From positions 93,160 to 157,159 of the forward strand of contig DATNNM010000015.1 in the NCBI GenBank assembly GCA_035601835.1: 64,000 bases of DNA, given 5' to 3'. A model generated the notes under the pieces. The model made no database searches. It was given only the letters and a program-made list of their open reading frames with translations, and had not been told where the DNA came from. This DNA comes from Candidatus Tumulicola sp. Its GTDB lineage: Bacteria > Vulcanimicrobiota > Vulcanimicrobiia > Eremiobacterales > Eremiobacteraceae. The position numbers and the translations under genes were made by a program. Below are positions 16,259-24,572 of the stretch, one piece after another (the stretch's first letter is position 1; each line of letters begins with the position of its first letter).

Positions 16259-17377
16259 ATGAATCGAACGCTCTTTTCGGCGGCCCTCGCCGCGTTGGCA
16301 GTCGTCTTTACGGCCATCCCGGCCCTGAGCGCGCCAAGCCACGAACAGAACATGGCGTACGTCGCCGCGCTCTATCGCGACGTGCTCCAGCGCTCGCCCG
16401 GCTACGACGGGTTGGCGGCCTGGGTGCCGGGCTTGGATAGCGGCTCGAAGTCGCGCGTGGATGTCGCCCGCGAGTTCATCAAGAGCGACGAGTATCGCAG
16501 GCTCCGCGTGCGTGACATGTTCTCGGCCTATATGCACCGCGGCATGACGGACGCCGATCTGGCGAACTTCGTCCGGAACGGCGGGTCGCTGCGCAGCCTG
16601 CGCGTGTCGCTGCTGGCCTCGCAGGAATACTTCTCGCTGCACGGCTCCAACGCGCGCGGCTGGCTCAACGGTCTGTTCCGAGACATGCTTGGCCGCAGCC
16701 CGGGTTACGGCGGCGTGGAGACTTGGGTGCAGCAGATCAACCAGGGTAAGAATCGAACCGAGATCGTGAATGAGATCTACGGGAGTCCTGAGGCCCTCGG
16801 GCGCATCGTCGACTCGCTGTACGGCGCGTTTCTCAAGCGTGCAGCCGACCCGTCGGGCAAAGCGCAGAACGTTCAAGCGATGCAGCGCGGCACGACCGAA
16901 GAGGATATCGCGGTCGGGCTTCTGACGACGGCTGAGTACTACAATCGCAACCAGACCGGCAATGGGGTCGTCGGCCCGCCGTTCGGTTTCGGCGGGGGCA
17001 ACAACCCTGGCAATTACGGATTACAGCAAGGTGACGCCGCTCAGTTCGTCAATCAAAACGTGCCCAACGGCATGATCGCCGGACAGACGTACTATGTCTC
17101 GGTCAGCATGCGCAATACGGGCAGAACGCAATGGGATCCGAACAGCTACGCGCTCAACGTGTATCCGGACGGCACGCCCACGTGGTCGACGATCGCTATC
17201 CCGATGCCGGCGCCGGTCAACCCGGGTAACGCCGTGACCTTCACCTTCAACGTGATCGCACCGCAGTCGCCGGGGACTTACGATTTCCGCTGGCAGCTGC
17301 GCCGCGCAGGCTTCGGTTTCTTCGGAGATGTCACGCAGGACCTATCGGTGACGGTGAGCGCGGGGCGGACGTATTAG
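16259..17377 (+). CDS. Exported DUF4214 protein with C-terminal immunoglobulin-like domain
   Basis: About 372 residues from the ATG at 16259, which gives the signal peptide MNRTLFSAALAALAVVFTAIPALS; an earlier in-frame ATG overlaps the previous gene's end. Residues 30 to 230 hold DUF4214-type helical repeats (YVAALYRDVLQRSPGYDGLAAWV, LNGLFRDMLGRSPGYGGVETWV, VDSLYGAFLKRAADPSG). After a Gly-rich linker the last 110 residues form an NBR1-like Ig domain (GQTYYVSVSMRNTGRTQWDP, FNVIAPQSPGTYDFRWQLRRAG). DUF4214 proteins are often linked to glycosyltransferases or S-layers. The 3' end overlaps the converging DoxX gene by 36 bp. Confidence 0.85.
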   Translation: MNRTLFSAALAALAVVFTAIPALSAPSHEQNMAYVAALYRDVLQRSPGYDGLAAWVPGLDSGSKSRVDVAREFIKSDEYRRLRVRDMFSAYMHRGMTDADLANFVRNGGSLRSLRVSLLASQEYFSLHGSNARGWLNGLFRDMLGRSPGYGGVETWVQQINQGKNRTEIVNEIYGSPEALGRIVDSLYGAFLKRAADPSGKAQNVQAMQRGTTEEDIAVGLLTTAEYYNRNQTGNGVVGPPFGFGGGNNPGNYGLQQGDAAQFVNQNVPNGMIAGQTYYVSVSMRNTGRTQWDPNSYALNVYPDGTPTWSTIAIPMPAPVNPGNAVTFTFNVIAPQSPGTYDFRWQLRRAGFGFFGDVTQDLSVTVSAGRTY

Positions 17378-17857
17378 CGGCTGATTGCGGCGTAGCATCC
17401 CGAAGAGTCCTTCGCCAGGGCGGGTTTTCGGAATCTGCGCCGCCACCGCGAACCCTGCGGTCAGCAGCACGAGATTCTTGACCACGAACTCGCCCGTCAT
17501 GGTCAGTGCGAACGGATTGCCTTGCTGAAACGAGAGCTCCGGTTTGAGCACGAGAACCACGAACGTGCCCGCCATCTGCAGCGCGAAGAGCAACAGCGTG
17601 AGCCGGGCGGCCAAACCGGTGATCAGACCGACGCCGATCGCGATCTCGAGTATGCCGAGTGAAAGAACGGCGGTGTGCGCCGGCACAAAGGTGAGCACGC
17701 TGGCGACCAACTCAGCAGCCGGACTGATGCCGAGCACCTTGAGCGCGCCGAACCAGATGAAGATTATTCCCAGCGCCAGGCGCAGCAGCCACAGACCGTA
17801 TTTTTCGGCGAAGCCGATGATGCCGTAGTCGACGGCGCGAAGCCAAAGATTAGGCAC
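17342..17857 (-). CDS. DoxX/DUF417-like membrane protein
   Basis: A 171-residue integral membrane protein with four hydrophobic segments: YGLWLLRLALGIIFIWFGALKVLG, AVLSLGILEIAIGVGLITGL, LTLLLFALQMAGTFVVLVLK and VVKNLVLLTAGFAVAA. The FGALKVLG and GxxEI patterns are those of DoxX-like and YkgB-like proteins. Members of the family act in thiosulfate oxidation, chlorine stress or unknown redox roles; nothing here decides between them. The C-terminal tail is basic and overlaps the converging gene. Confidence 0.82.
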   Translation of the reverse strand: MPNLWLRAVDYGIIGFAEKYGLWLLRLALGIIFIWFGALKVLGISPAAELVASVLTFVPAHTAVLSLGILEIAIGVGLITGLAARLTLLLFALQMAGTFVVLVLKPELSFQQGNPFALTMTGEFVVKNLVLLTAGFAVAAQIPKTRPGEGLFGMLRRNQPLIRPPRAHRHR

Positions 17858-17893
17858 GATTTCAGCATACCCGAATCTCGCCTCAAAAGCAAA

Positions 17894-17992
17894 GCGGACC
17901 GATAAGGTCCGCTGCTACTCCCAGGACTATGCCGGACTATAACAGTCCGGCACACCATAGTAAACTCCAAGCTTCGCTCGGAACGCTACATC
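17894..17992. repeat. REP-like palindrome cluster 6
   Basis: Three units including two variants: stem GCGGACC/GGTCCGC around GATAA, and stem GCCGGACT/AGTCCGGC around ATAAC with a CACACCAT tail. A CTTCG-loop unit ends with CTACAT. The variants show that stems change in a compensatory way while the tail is kept. Confidence 0.75.
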
Positions 17993-18004
17993 TAGGCTCC
18001 ATTG

Positions 18005-18388
18005 CTATATTTGCACGAGCCCGATGACGTGTTCCTCGGGATCGGCGAACATGGCAATCGTGGGACCTCCGCCCGGCACGACGTCGGGACCCATCAAGCG
18101 CTTGCCGCCGAGAGTCTCGATCTTGCCGAGCGCGGCCTTGATGTCGGGAACCGCTACGTAGAACGTGACGTGGCCTGCATAGCCCTCCGGTGAGTCGCCG
18201 ATGCCGCCGTTGATGCCGTCGATGCCGCCTTTGGTGCTGCCGTTCTGAGGATGCACAAGCGAATAGTTCGGAACGTTGACACCGGCGACGGGCGGCTCGA
18301 ACTGCCAATCAAATGCTTGCTTATAGAAGCTCTGAAGCGCTTTCGCGTCTTTTCCCATGACTTCGAAATGAACGACCGGGTTACCCAT
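18005..18388 (-). CDS. VOC-superfamily protein
   Basis: A 127-residue single VOC module: VVHFEVMGKDAKALQSFYKQAFDWQFEPP, AGHVTFYVAVPDIKAALGKIETLGGKRLM and IAMFADPEEHVIGLVQI. Conserved polar positions are the His of VVHFEV and the Glu/His of DPEEHVIG. Ribosome binding site AGGAGA. It is the second gene after the STAS gene on the same strand (38 bp), and may share its regulation by the divergent HxlR-type regulator. Substrate unknown. Confidence 0.85.
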   Translation of the reverse strand: MGNPVVHFEVMGKDAKALQSFYKQAFDWQFEPPVAGVNVPNYSLVHPQNGSTKGGIDGINGGIGDSPEGYAGHVTFYVAVPDIKAALGKIETLGGKRLMGPDVVPGGGPTIAMFADPEEHVIGLVQI

Positions 18389-18426
18389 TGTACATCTCCT
18401 TTAGTGTTTGAGTGTTTGAATACGCC

Positions 18427-18756
18427 CTAGGCTGCCAGTCCTGGGGATGCTAAGCGAAAGACCCGCGACAGTCCGGTGAGTTCCATGACTCGGCGGATAT
18501 GCGGCTGCGTCGCTTGCACCCTCACGTCGCCGCCACGTTCGCGGGCGAGCCGCAAGGTGGCGATCAGCGCGGCTAGGCCGCCGGAGTTGAGCGCGCCGAC
18601 GCGGTCGAGGTCGATCAAAAGATTGATCTTGCCCGATTTCACGGCGCTTGCAAGCTCCGCACGGGCGAGCTTGCCGCCGGCGTCGTCCAGATCGCCGACC
18701 AAAGCGACCCGCGCATCGGTCTGATTATTGCCGAGGTCTGCGACTGAGATTTTCAT
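18427..18756 (-). CDS. STAS-domain protein (anti-sigma factor antagonist type)
   Basis: A 109-residue STAS domain: ARVALVGDLDDAGGKLARAELASAVKSGKINLLIDLDRVGALNSGGLAALIATLRLARERGGDVRVQATQPHIRRVMELTGLSRVF. The LNSGGLAAL segment carries the phosphorylatable serine of SpoIIAA-like proteins. It would bind an anti-sigma kinase in a partner-switching system, but no RsbW-type kinase or sigma gene is adjacent. The promoter on this strand (TTGCTT, 17 bp, TATAAT at 18830 to 18802) overlaps a palindrome that is probably the operator of the divergent HxlR-family regulator. Confidence 0.88.
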   Translation of the reverse strand: MKISVADLGNNQTDARVALVGDLDDAGGKLARAELASAVKSGKINLLIDLDRVGALNSGGLAALIATLRLARERGGDVRVQATQPHIRRVMELTGLSRVFRLASPGLAA

Positions 18757-18801
18757 GGTTCTTCCCCTATCCGGCGGCCTATTCTGGCTGGCTTTCCCAG
18801 C

Positions 18802-18830
18802 ATTATAACCCCACTACTTGCAAAAAGCAA
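18802..18830 (-). promoter_or_regulatory. Promoter of the STAS gene
   Basis: On the minus strand TTGCTT and TATAAT are separated by 17 bp, a near-consensus housekeeping promoter pointing to the STAS gene 46 bp away. The -35 box and most of the spacer lie inside the palindrome at 18814 to 18834. Confidence 0.65.
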
Positions 18831-18834
18831 GTAG
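18814..18834. promoter_or_regulatory. Palindromic operator, probable HxlR-type regulator site
   Basis: Two perfect 8-base arms (CTACTTGC and GCAAGTAG) around AAAAA, in the intergenic region between the divergent STAS and HxlR genes. A third partial arm (GCAAGTA) follows at 18846. The site covers the -35 region of the STAS promoter, so binding would repress it. Family members use similar TAC/GTA half-sites. Confidence 0.6.
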
Positions 18835-18867
18835 ATTCTTGATTGGCAAGTATGGTATAAAGGGAGC

Positions 18868-19545
18868 ATGAAGACTCGGGCCTACGGCCAGTTCTGCGGG
18901 CTCGCGAGGGCCCTTGAGGTCGTCGGCGAGCGCTGGGCCGTGCTCATCGTGCGCGACCTTCTCGTGGGTCCAAGGCGCTTTACCGACCTGCACCGCGGGC
19001 TGCCGAAGATCCCGACCAACGTGCTAACGGCGAGGCTCAAGGAGCTCGAGGCCGCAGGCGTGGTGCGGCGGCGCGTGCTGCCGCGCCCCTCGGGCTCGGT
19101 GATCTACGAGTTGACCGAGTACGGCGCGGAGCTCGAGGATGTGTTGATCCGGCTCGGCCGCTGGGGCGCGAAACTGCTCGACGAACCCCGGTCGGAAGAG
19201 ATCATCACCGTCGACTCGATGGTCATGGCGATGCGATCCACATTCCACCCCGAGGCCGCTCGCGGACTGCATGCGGGGTTCGAGCTGCATTTCGGCGACA
19301 TCGTCATCCACGCTCGCGTCGATAACGGCAAAGTCCTAGCCGCGGCCGGAGCGCTGCCGGCGCCAGACTTGATCATTGAAGCAGGACCTGCGATCAAGGA
19401 GTTGATGACCGGCGCGATCAGCCCCACCGAAGCGATCAAGAGCGGAAGCGTGCACCTCAAGGGCAATGCGAAGCTGCTGACGCGCTTCGCCGAGATTTTC
19501 CGCATCGAGCCGATGCCTGAGAGCGTCGGCGCTGTCGCGAGCTAG
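18868..19545 (+). CDS. HxlR-family transcriptional regulator with C-terminal sterol-carrier-like domain
   Basis: A 225-residue protein. Residues 1 to 105 are a winged helix of the HxlR type: YGQFCGLARALEVVGERWAVLIVRDLLVGPRRFTDLHRGLPKIPTNVLTARLKELEAAGVVRRR with the Cys near residue 10 seen in redox- or electrophile-sensing members. Residues 120 to 220 resemble an SCP2-like lipid-binding fold (GLHAGFELHFGDIVIHARVDNGKVLAA, LMTGAISPTEAIKSGSVHLKGNAKLLTRFAEIF). The likely operator is directly upstream. The only -10-like box (TATAAA at 18856) is 7 bp from the ATG, so the mRNA may be leaderless. Confidence 0.9.
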   Translation: MKTRAYGQFCGLARALEVVGERWAVLIVRDLLVGPRRFTDLHRGLPKIPTNVLTARLKELEAAGVVRRRVLPRPSGSVIYELTEYGAELEDVLIRLGRWGAKLLDEPRSEEIITVDSMVMAMRSTFHPEAARGLHAGFELHFGDIVIHARVDNGKVLAAAGALPAPDLIIEAGPAIKELMTGAISPTEAIKSGSVHLKGNAKLLTRFAEIFRIEPMPESVGAVAS

Positions 19546-19555
19546 CGCTTCTTTC

Positions 19556-19640
19556 CGGGGCTAAAGCCCCGGCACTACATCCGAGCTTCGCTCGGAACGC
19601 TACATAGCACACGAACGGACCTAAAGGTCCGTTGCTACAA
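19556..19640. repeat. REP-like palindrome cluster 7 (three units)
   Basis: GGGGC/GCCCC, CGAG/CTCG and CGGACC/GGTCCG units in a row between the HxlR gene and the ABC transporter operon, all with CTAC-type tails in the same orientation. Confidence 0.8.
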
Positions 19641-19663
19641 GCCCGACGTAGATATGTACTAGG

Positions 19664-20383
19664 ATGAACGCTTCCGGGCTTGCGGTCGACAACCTCACAC
19701 GCCGCTTCGGAAAGCTCGTCGCCGTCGACGGGCTTTCGTTTTCCGCGCAGCGTGGCGAGATCGTCGGACTGCTCGGCCCCAACGGCGCAGGCAAAACGAC
19801 GACGCTTTTGTGCCTGGCCGGGCTACTGCGCCCCAATGCGGGAAGCATCGCCTTAGATGGCCGCAAGCTCGGGCCCGATCGCGCGCGCCTGATCGCGCTG
19901 GTCCCCGAAACGCCGGAAGTGTATCCGATGTTGACCGTCTGGGAGCATTTGGTCTTCGTCGCCAAGAGCTGCCGCCTCGACGGCGCGTGGGAAGACCGCG
20001 CGCAAGGGCTCATCACGCGCCTCGATCTCTTGGACAAGCGCGACGAGCTCGGCGAATCGCTTTCGAAGGGCATGCGCCAAAAGACGCTCATCGCGTGCAC
20101 GGTGCTCGCGGACTCACCGGTGGTCATGCTGGACGAACCGATGATCGGTCTCGATCCCAAGGGCCAGCGCGAACTGCGCGGCATCCTCAAAGATCTGCGC
20201 GAGCAAGGCCGCACGATCATCATGAGCACGCATCTGCTCGAGTCGGCGGAGAGCATGTGCGATCGCGTCATCATCATGAAGGCCGGCCGCGCGCTGGCCA
20301 CGGGCCCGGTCGCCGAATTGCGCAGTCGTGGCAGCCGCGCAGACGAGACGCTCGAAGACATCTTCTTGGAATTGACCCGATGA
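19664..20383 (+). CDS. ABC transporter ATP-binding protein
   Basis: A 239-residue ATPase subunit: Walker A GPNGAGKTTT, Q-loop LVPETPEVYPMLTVWEHL, signature LSKGMRQKTLIA (a variant of LSGGQ), Walker B VVMLDEPMIGLDPKG and H-loop IIMSTHLLESAE. The signature variant is typical of ABC-2-type drug, lipid or antibiotic exporters. Its TGA overlaps the ATG of the permease gene, so the two form one operon and probably one complex in the cytoplasmic membrane. Substrate not evident. Confidence 0.93.
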   Translation: MNASGLAVDNLTRRFGKLVAVDGLSFSAQRGEIVGLLGPNGAGKTTTLLCLAGLLRPNAGSIALDGRKLGPDRARLIALVPETPEVYPMLTVWEHLVFVAKSCRLDGAWEDRAQGLITRLDLLDKRDELGESLSKGMRQKTLIACTVLADSPVVMLDEPMIGLDPKGQRELRGILKDLREQGRTIIMSTHLLESAESMCDRVIIMKAGRALATGPVAELRSRGSRADETLEDIFLELTR

Positions 20384-22005
20384 ACGCGCTGGCCGCGCTC
20401 GGCGCGCTTGCGTACCTCGAATGGCGCTTGGCGGTCAATCGCCTGAAGGTCGTCCTGCACCAGCCCGGTCGGCTCGTGGTGTGGGGGCTCTTCGCGCTCT
20501 GGGTTTTGTACGTCACGATCGGCCGCGTCTCGCGGGGCAGCTACGTCGGCACCGCGGTGTTCGCGCTGCCGCACGAAATCGCGGCCACGGCGCTCGCGTT
20601 GTTCCCTGCGCTGTACCTTGCGCTGATGGGGTTCACGATGGCGCGCTCGACGTTGCGCCCTCCCGCCGCCTTCGCGTATCCCGCCGATTCGCGTTTCCTG
20701 TGCGGCTCGGCGTTGCCGCAGCAAGCGGTCGCGTTTTGGCTGCAGTGGCGGGAGTTCATCGGTTCGGGTCAGCGCTACATCTTCGCCATTATCGCGATGG
20801 GCGTCGGCTTTCGCGGCGCCGGAGCGTCGCTGATCCTCATCGTGTTGACCGTCGTCGTCGGGGCCGGGATCTTGCAGATGCTGCGGCTTCCGGTATTTTT
20901 GGTGGCGCAGCGCTATCCGAAGGCGCGCGTGGGATTGATCGGCGGCGTTTTGCTGATCGGGGGCGCGGCTGCACTCGCCTATCCGATCTACGCAGCCTGG
21001 CCGAACGAAGGCGCGTTATTGAAGTCGATACCGCTGCACGCGTTCGCGCTGCCGCCGGGCAGTTGGCTGGTCGGAACCGCGCTTGGTCAGTGGCCATCCA
21101 TGCTCGCGCTCTTCATCACGGCGCTCGCGCTGGCGGGTCTTGCCGCCGTGGCCGCTGGGGATTGCTATCCCGAGCTATGGGAATCATCCGTGCGTCAGTA
21201 CGCGCAGCGTGTGCGCTTGCGGTCGCGGCTACTCGGCACGCGCGCAGAATCTGCGCTACCGGATGCCGGCGCCGGGCTGCGCGTGCGCCCGGTCGAACTC
21301 TCGCTTGCGCGCGTTCCCGCGGGACCGTGGCCGATTTTTTGGAAGGACTGGCTGGCGCTGCGGCGTTCACCGGAAGCCTCGCGCGGCGCGATCGGATTTA
21401 TCCTGGTCGCGATCGGCATCGGCGCCGTGTTCGGGTTCATCGCTCGGGGGGGCGGCACTGAGACGCTCATCGGGCTGGGGGTCGGACTCGGTTATGCGGC
21501 CGTCGCGCTTTCCGCCCAGCGCTCTGTGACACTCGCCGTGGAATTGCGCAAGCCGATGTGGTGGCTCTCCTCGGTGCCGCTGCCGGAGCGGCTTGCCACG
21601 TGGACGCTTTCCGCCGCCTTGAGACTCACCGTGTTTGTCGCGTTAGGCGTGATCGTCGCGGCGCTGATCTCGGGCGCGTACGCGGCCGCGGGGTTGGTCT
21701 TGGCGTTGCTGCCCGTCTTCTTCTGGGTCGGCCAGTCGGTGGGCGTGGCAGCCTACTCCATCTTCCCCTCCAAAGGTGACCTGCGCGGGCCGGGGGCGCT
21801 GGCGCGGATGCTAGCCTGTTATTTGTTGTTCCTACCGCCCATCGGCATTTGGGTGGTGCTTCAGTTCGTGTTCGGGCAGGCGGTAATCGTGTCGGCGCTG
21901 GCGGCCTGCTCTTGGGCGGTGCTCGAGGGTATCGGACTCATCTGGTTCGCCTCCACGCGCTTGGCCGGGAACGGCATGGCATTCGCCTGGGCGGAACAGC
22001 GCTAA
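20380..22005 (+). CDS. ABC exporter permease
   Basis: A 541-residue membrane protein starting at the ATG overlapping the ATPase stop (20380). The sequence has about ten to twelve hydrophobic segments, for example VVWGLFALWVLYVTIG, ALALFPALYLALMGFTMA, AIGFILVAIGIGAVFGFIA and LTVFVALGVIVAALISGAYAAAGLVLALLPVFFWVG. A soluble loop near the middle has RSRLLGTRAESALP. It fits the two-repeat ABC-2 exporter membrane subunits. It forms the transporter with the preceding ATPase. Confidence 0.88.
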   Translation: MNALAALGALAYLEWRLAVNRLKVVLHQPGRLVVWGLFALWVLYVTIGRVSRGSYVGTAVFALPHEIAATALALFPALYLALMGFTMARSTLRPPAAFAYPADSRFLCGSALPQQAVAFWLQWREFIGSGQRYIFAIIAMGVGFRGAGASLILIVLTVVVGAGILQMLRLPVFLVAQRYPKARVGLIGGVLLIGGAAALAYPIYAAWPNEGALLKSIPLHAFALPPGSWLVGTALGQWPSMLALFITALALAGLAAVAAGDCYPELWESSVRQYAQRVRLRSRLLGTRAESALPDAGAGLRVRPVELSLARVPAGPWPIFWKDWLALRRSPEASRGAIGFILVAIGIGAVFGFIARGGGTETLIGLGVGLGYAAVALSAQRSVTLAVELRKPMWWLSSVPLPERLATWTLSAALRLTVFVALGVIVAALISGAYAAAGLVLALLPVFFWVGQSVGVAAYSIFPSKGDLRGPGALARMLACYLLFLPPIGIWVVLQFVFGQAVIVSALAACSWAVLEGIGLIWFASTRLAGNGMAFAWAEQR

Positions 22006-22035
22006 CGGAAGCCCCGCGCAGTACGTTTCTCATAT

Positions 22036-23868
22036 ATGCACTCCAGGATCGTTGGGCTGGCTTTGGTCGGGGCTCTGTGCGCTATGTTTTTTGCTTCGGC
22101 TCCGGCGCTTGCGATTTCGGTTCAGGTCAACGGCGTCGCGGTGGCAGCCGATGTGGCTCCCGTCGAAGAGCAGGGCCGCACCCTCGTTCCCGCGCGCGCG
22201 GTGTTCGCGTCGCTGGGCGCCTTCGTCGATTACGACGCGCGGACCAAGACGATCATTGTCGCGCGGCCGCGCACGACCATCATCTTGCACCTGTTCAGCC
22301 AGAAGGCGACCGTGAACGGCAAGACCGCGTGGCTCGACGTGCCGGCGCTCGTCGTGCGCGGACGCACGCTCGTGCCGCTGCGTTTCGTGGGCGAATCCTT
22401 GGGCGCGTCGGTCGCGTATAGCGCCGCCAACGATCTGGTCACGATTTTGCTTGCGGGCGCGCATCCGTATGTGCCCGGTCCGCCGACCTTCGCGAACAGC
22501 GCGAACATCTCGGGCCTGTCCGTCGACACGCACGGCAAATCGACTCTGTCCCCCGGCGACGTCGTGCAGGTGACGATGAGCGGCACGCCCGGCGGCATTG
22601 CGACCTTCGATGTCGCGGGCATCGTCAGCGGGATCGCCATGCACGAGGTCGCCAGCGGCTCGTACACCGGCTTCTACGTGGTGCGCGCCGACCGCAACGT
22701 CAACGACGTCCACGTGTTCGCGCATCTGCAGATCGGCAGCGAGATCGTCGATCGCGAATCCGGCCAAGCGTTGTCGATCGTCGGGCGCTTGCCGGCCATC
22801 GTGCGCGAACAACCGCGCCCGGGTGCGCGCACGTATGTCATGCAACCGTCGATCGCGGGATTCTTCGATAGCAACGGCGGGCCGCCGATCGATCCGCTCT
22901 CGGTGCGCATCTTCGTCGACAACACCAACGTCACCGACTACGCCGGCATCTCCGCGTCGAGTTTTTATTTCACGCCGTACTATCCGCTGGCGCCGGGATG
23001 GCATCGCGTCGGCGTGTACGGTGACAACGTCGACGGCGTTTCCTTTGACAGCGATTGGTCGTTCTACGAGATCCCATCGTACCCGCCGGGTTACGGATAT
23101 ATCGGTCAGCTCGATCCGGCGTTTGTGCCGGGTTATAACAACGGCTTTGCTTACAATGGCTTCCCGGTGCTGTCGCTGACGACGCCGACGTATGGCGTGG
23201 TTTCGAGCGGACAGATCATCACCATGTTGATGATCGCGCTGCCGGGAGGCTATGGCACGGGCTGGGTGTCCGGCGCGCCCGGGACGATTCCGCTGCTGCC
23301 GCTCTTCGGCTACCCGGGTTACTATGCGGGCTCATACGTGGTGCCAGGCGGCGTGAATCTTTCCGGGGTGACGTTGGTGGCGCAGTTCTATCCGTCCAGC
23401 GGCGGTTCGGTGCTGGTGACCGAGCCGACGGCGATCTCGATCGTGTCCAGCGTGCCGCGCTACTTGCAAAAAATTGTGCACCGCCCGTCGCTGCCGCCGT
23501 GGCAGGCTCGCGCTTTGATTGGCGGCGCGTCGCCCGCGCCCTCGTCCACGCCGGCGCTGCGCGTGTTGCCGGTCGGTCCTGGAAATCGGCCGCTGCCGTT
23601 AGCCATGCCGACGCCGACTCCAGCGCCTACGCCTACGCCGACTCGCACGCCGCGACCGCACCGCTCGGTTCCGCCGCAACCTTTGGATGAAGCGACGCCG
23701 ACGCCAACGCCGCCGCAACATCATTGGACCCCGACGCCCGTGCCCGCGGCGACACCAACGCCCGCACCACCACCGACTCCCACGCCGACGCCGAAGCCTC
23801 AGAAGACGCCAACGCCGACACCGAGCCCGACGGCGACTTCCGGCGTCCCGTCGCCAAAACCGATCTAG
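22036..23868 (+). CDS. Exported protein with copper amine oxidase N-terminal (stalk) domain and Pro/Thr tail
   Basis: A 610-residue protein: signal peptide VGLALVGALCAMFFASAPALA, then the amine-oxidase-N stalk fold at about residues 30 to 140 (ISVQVNGVAVAADVAPVEEQGRTLVPARAVFASLGAFVDYD, GRTLVPLRFVGESLGASVAYS). This domain is usually a cell-surface attachment or scaffold and does not imply amine oxidase activity. The middle is beta-rich with Gly/Tyr/Pro stretches. From residue 520 on it is a Pro/Thr repeat tail (PTPTPTPT style). The absence of a catalytic domain argues for a structural surface protein. Confidence 0.85.
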   Translation: MHSRIVGLALVGALCAMFFASAPALAISVQVNGVAVAADVAPVEEQGRTLVPARAVFASLGAFVDYDARTKTIIVARPRTTIILHLFSQKATVNGKTAWLDVPALVVRGRTLVPLRFVGESLGASVAYSAANDLVTILLAGAHPYVPGPPTFANSANISGLSVDTHGKSTLSPGDVVQVTMSGTPGGIATFDVAGIVSGIAMHEVASGSYTGFYVVRADRNVNDVHVFAHLQIGSEIVDRESGQALSIVGRLPAIVREQPRPGARTYVMQPSIAGFFDSNGGPPIDPLSVRIFVDNTNVTDYAGISASSFYFTPYYPLAPGWHRVGVYGDNVDGVSFDSDWSFYEIPSYPPGYGYIGQLDPAFVPGYNNGFAYNGFPVLSLTTPTYGVVSSGQIITMLMIALPGGYGTGWVSGAPGTIPLLPLFGYPGYYAGSYVVPGGVNLSGVTLVAQFYPSSGGSVLVTEPTAISIVSSVPRYLQKIVHRPSLPPWQARALIGGASPAPSSTPALRVLPVGPGNRPLPLAMPTPTPAPTPTPTRTPRPHRSVPPQPLDEATPTPTPPQHHWTPTPVPAATPTPAPPPTPTPTPKPQKTPTPTPSPTATSGVPSPKPI

Positions 23869-23965
23869 CTGTAGCGCTCCGAGCGAAGCTCGGATGTGCT
23901 ATACCGGCCTAAATGTAGCGTTCCGAGCGAAGCTCGGATGTGGTATGCCGGACTTTAGTCCGGCG
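23869..23965. repeat. REP-like palindrome cluster 8, opposite orientation
   Basis: Here the units read in the forward direction as tail then stem: two GTAGCG units with a CGAGCGAAGCTCG palindrome, then a GTATGCCGGAC/GTCCGGC unit. This is the reverse orientation of most other clusters. Confidence 0.75.
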
Positions 23966-23981
23966 CGTCGAACGCGCGCGC

Positions 23982-24572
23982 ATGACGCGCATCTACACGC
24001 GCGCTGGCGACGCAGGGCAAACGGGTCTGGTCGGCGGCCAGCGAGTTTCCAAGGACAGCGCGCGCATCCAATGTTTTGGGGCGGTGGACGAATGTTCCAG
24101 CGTGATCGGATTGGCACGCCGCGATCTGGCCGACCACAAGGACAGCGCGAAAGCGCGGCAGCTCGACGCGTGGCTGGCTTGGGCGCAGGACATGTTATTC
24201 AATCTCGGCAGCGATCTGGCGACGCAGCCAAAAGATCGAACCGACAAGATGCCGAGCATCACGCAGCGCGACGTCGATGCGCTCGAAAAGGCGATCGACG
24301 CGGCCGAGCGCGAGCTCGAACCGTTGCACACGTTCATCCATCCCGGCGGCGCGTATGCCGGCGGCCTATTGCACCTCGCGCGAACCATCTGCCGTCGCGC
24401 CGAGCGCGCAATGGTGACGTTGGCGTCCAGCGAGCCGCTCGAAGCGGTCGCCCTGAAGTACGTCAATCGACTTTCGGATGCGCTCTTCGTGTGGGCGCGC
24501 TGGATCAATCGCGAATTCGGCGAGCCCGAGCATCAGTGGAATCCAAAGTCGGAGCCGCCGAAACCAGACTAG
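23982..24572 (+). CDS. Cob(I)yrinic acid a,c-diamide adenosyltransferase, PduO type
   Basis: A 196-residue ATP:cob(I)alamin adenosyltransferase that makes adenosylcobalamin. I start it at 23982 (MTRIYTRAGDAGQTGL), the normal family opening; earlier in-frame codons come from a REP. Motifs are TRAGDAGQTGLVGGQRV (ATP loop), FGAVDECSSVIGLAR, HPGGAYAGGLLHLARTICRRAERA (the RTxCRRAER ATP/corrinoid site) and KYVNRLSDALFVWARWIN. No B12-dependent enzyme is next to it, so its customer is elsewhere. It converges with the TPR gene, overlapping by 4 bp. Confidence 0.95.
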   Translation: MTRIYTRAGDAGQTGLVGGQRVSKDSARIQCFGAVDECSSVIGLARRDLADHKDSAKARQLDAWLAWAQDMLFNLGSDLATQPKDRTDKMPSITQRDVDALEKAIDAAERELEPLHTFIHPGGAYAGGLLHLARTICRRAERAMVTLASSEPLEAVALKYVNRLSDALFVWARWINREFGEPEHQWNPKSEPPKPD

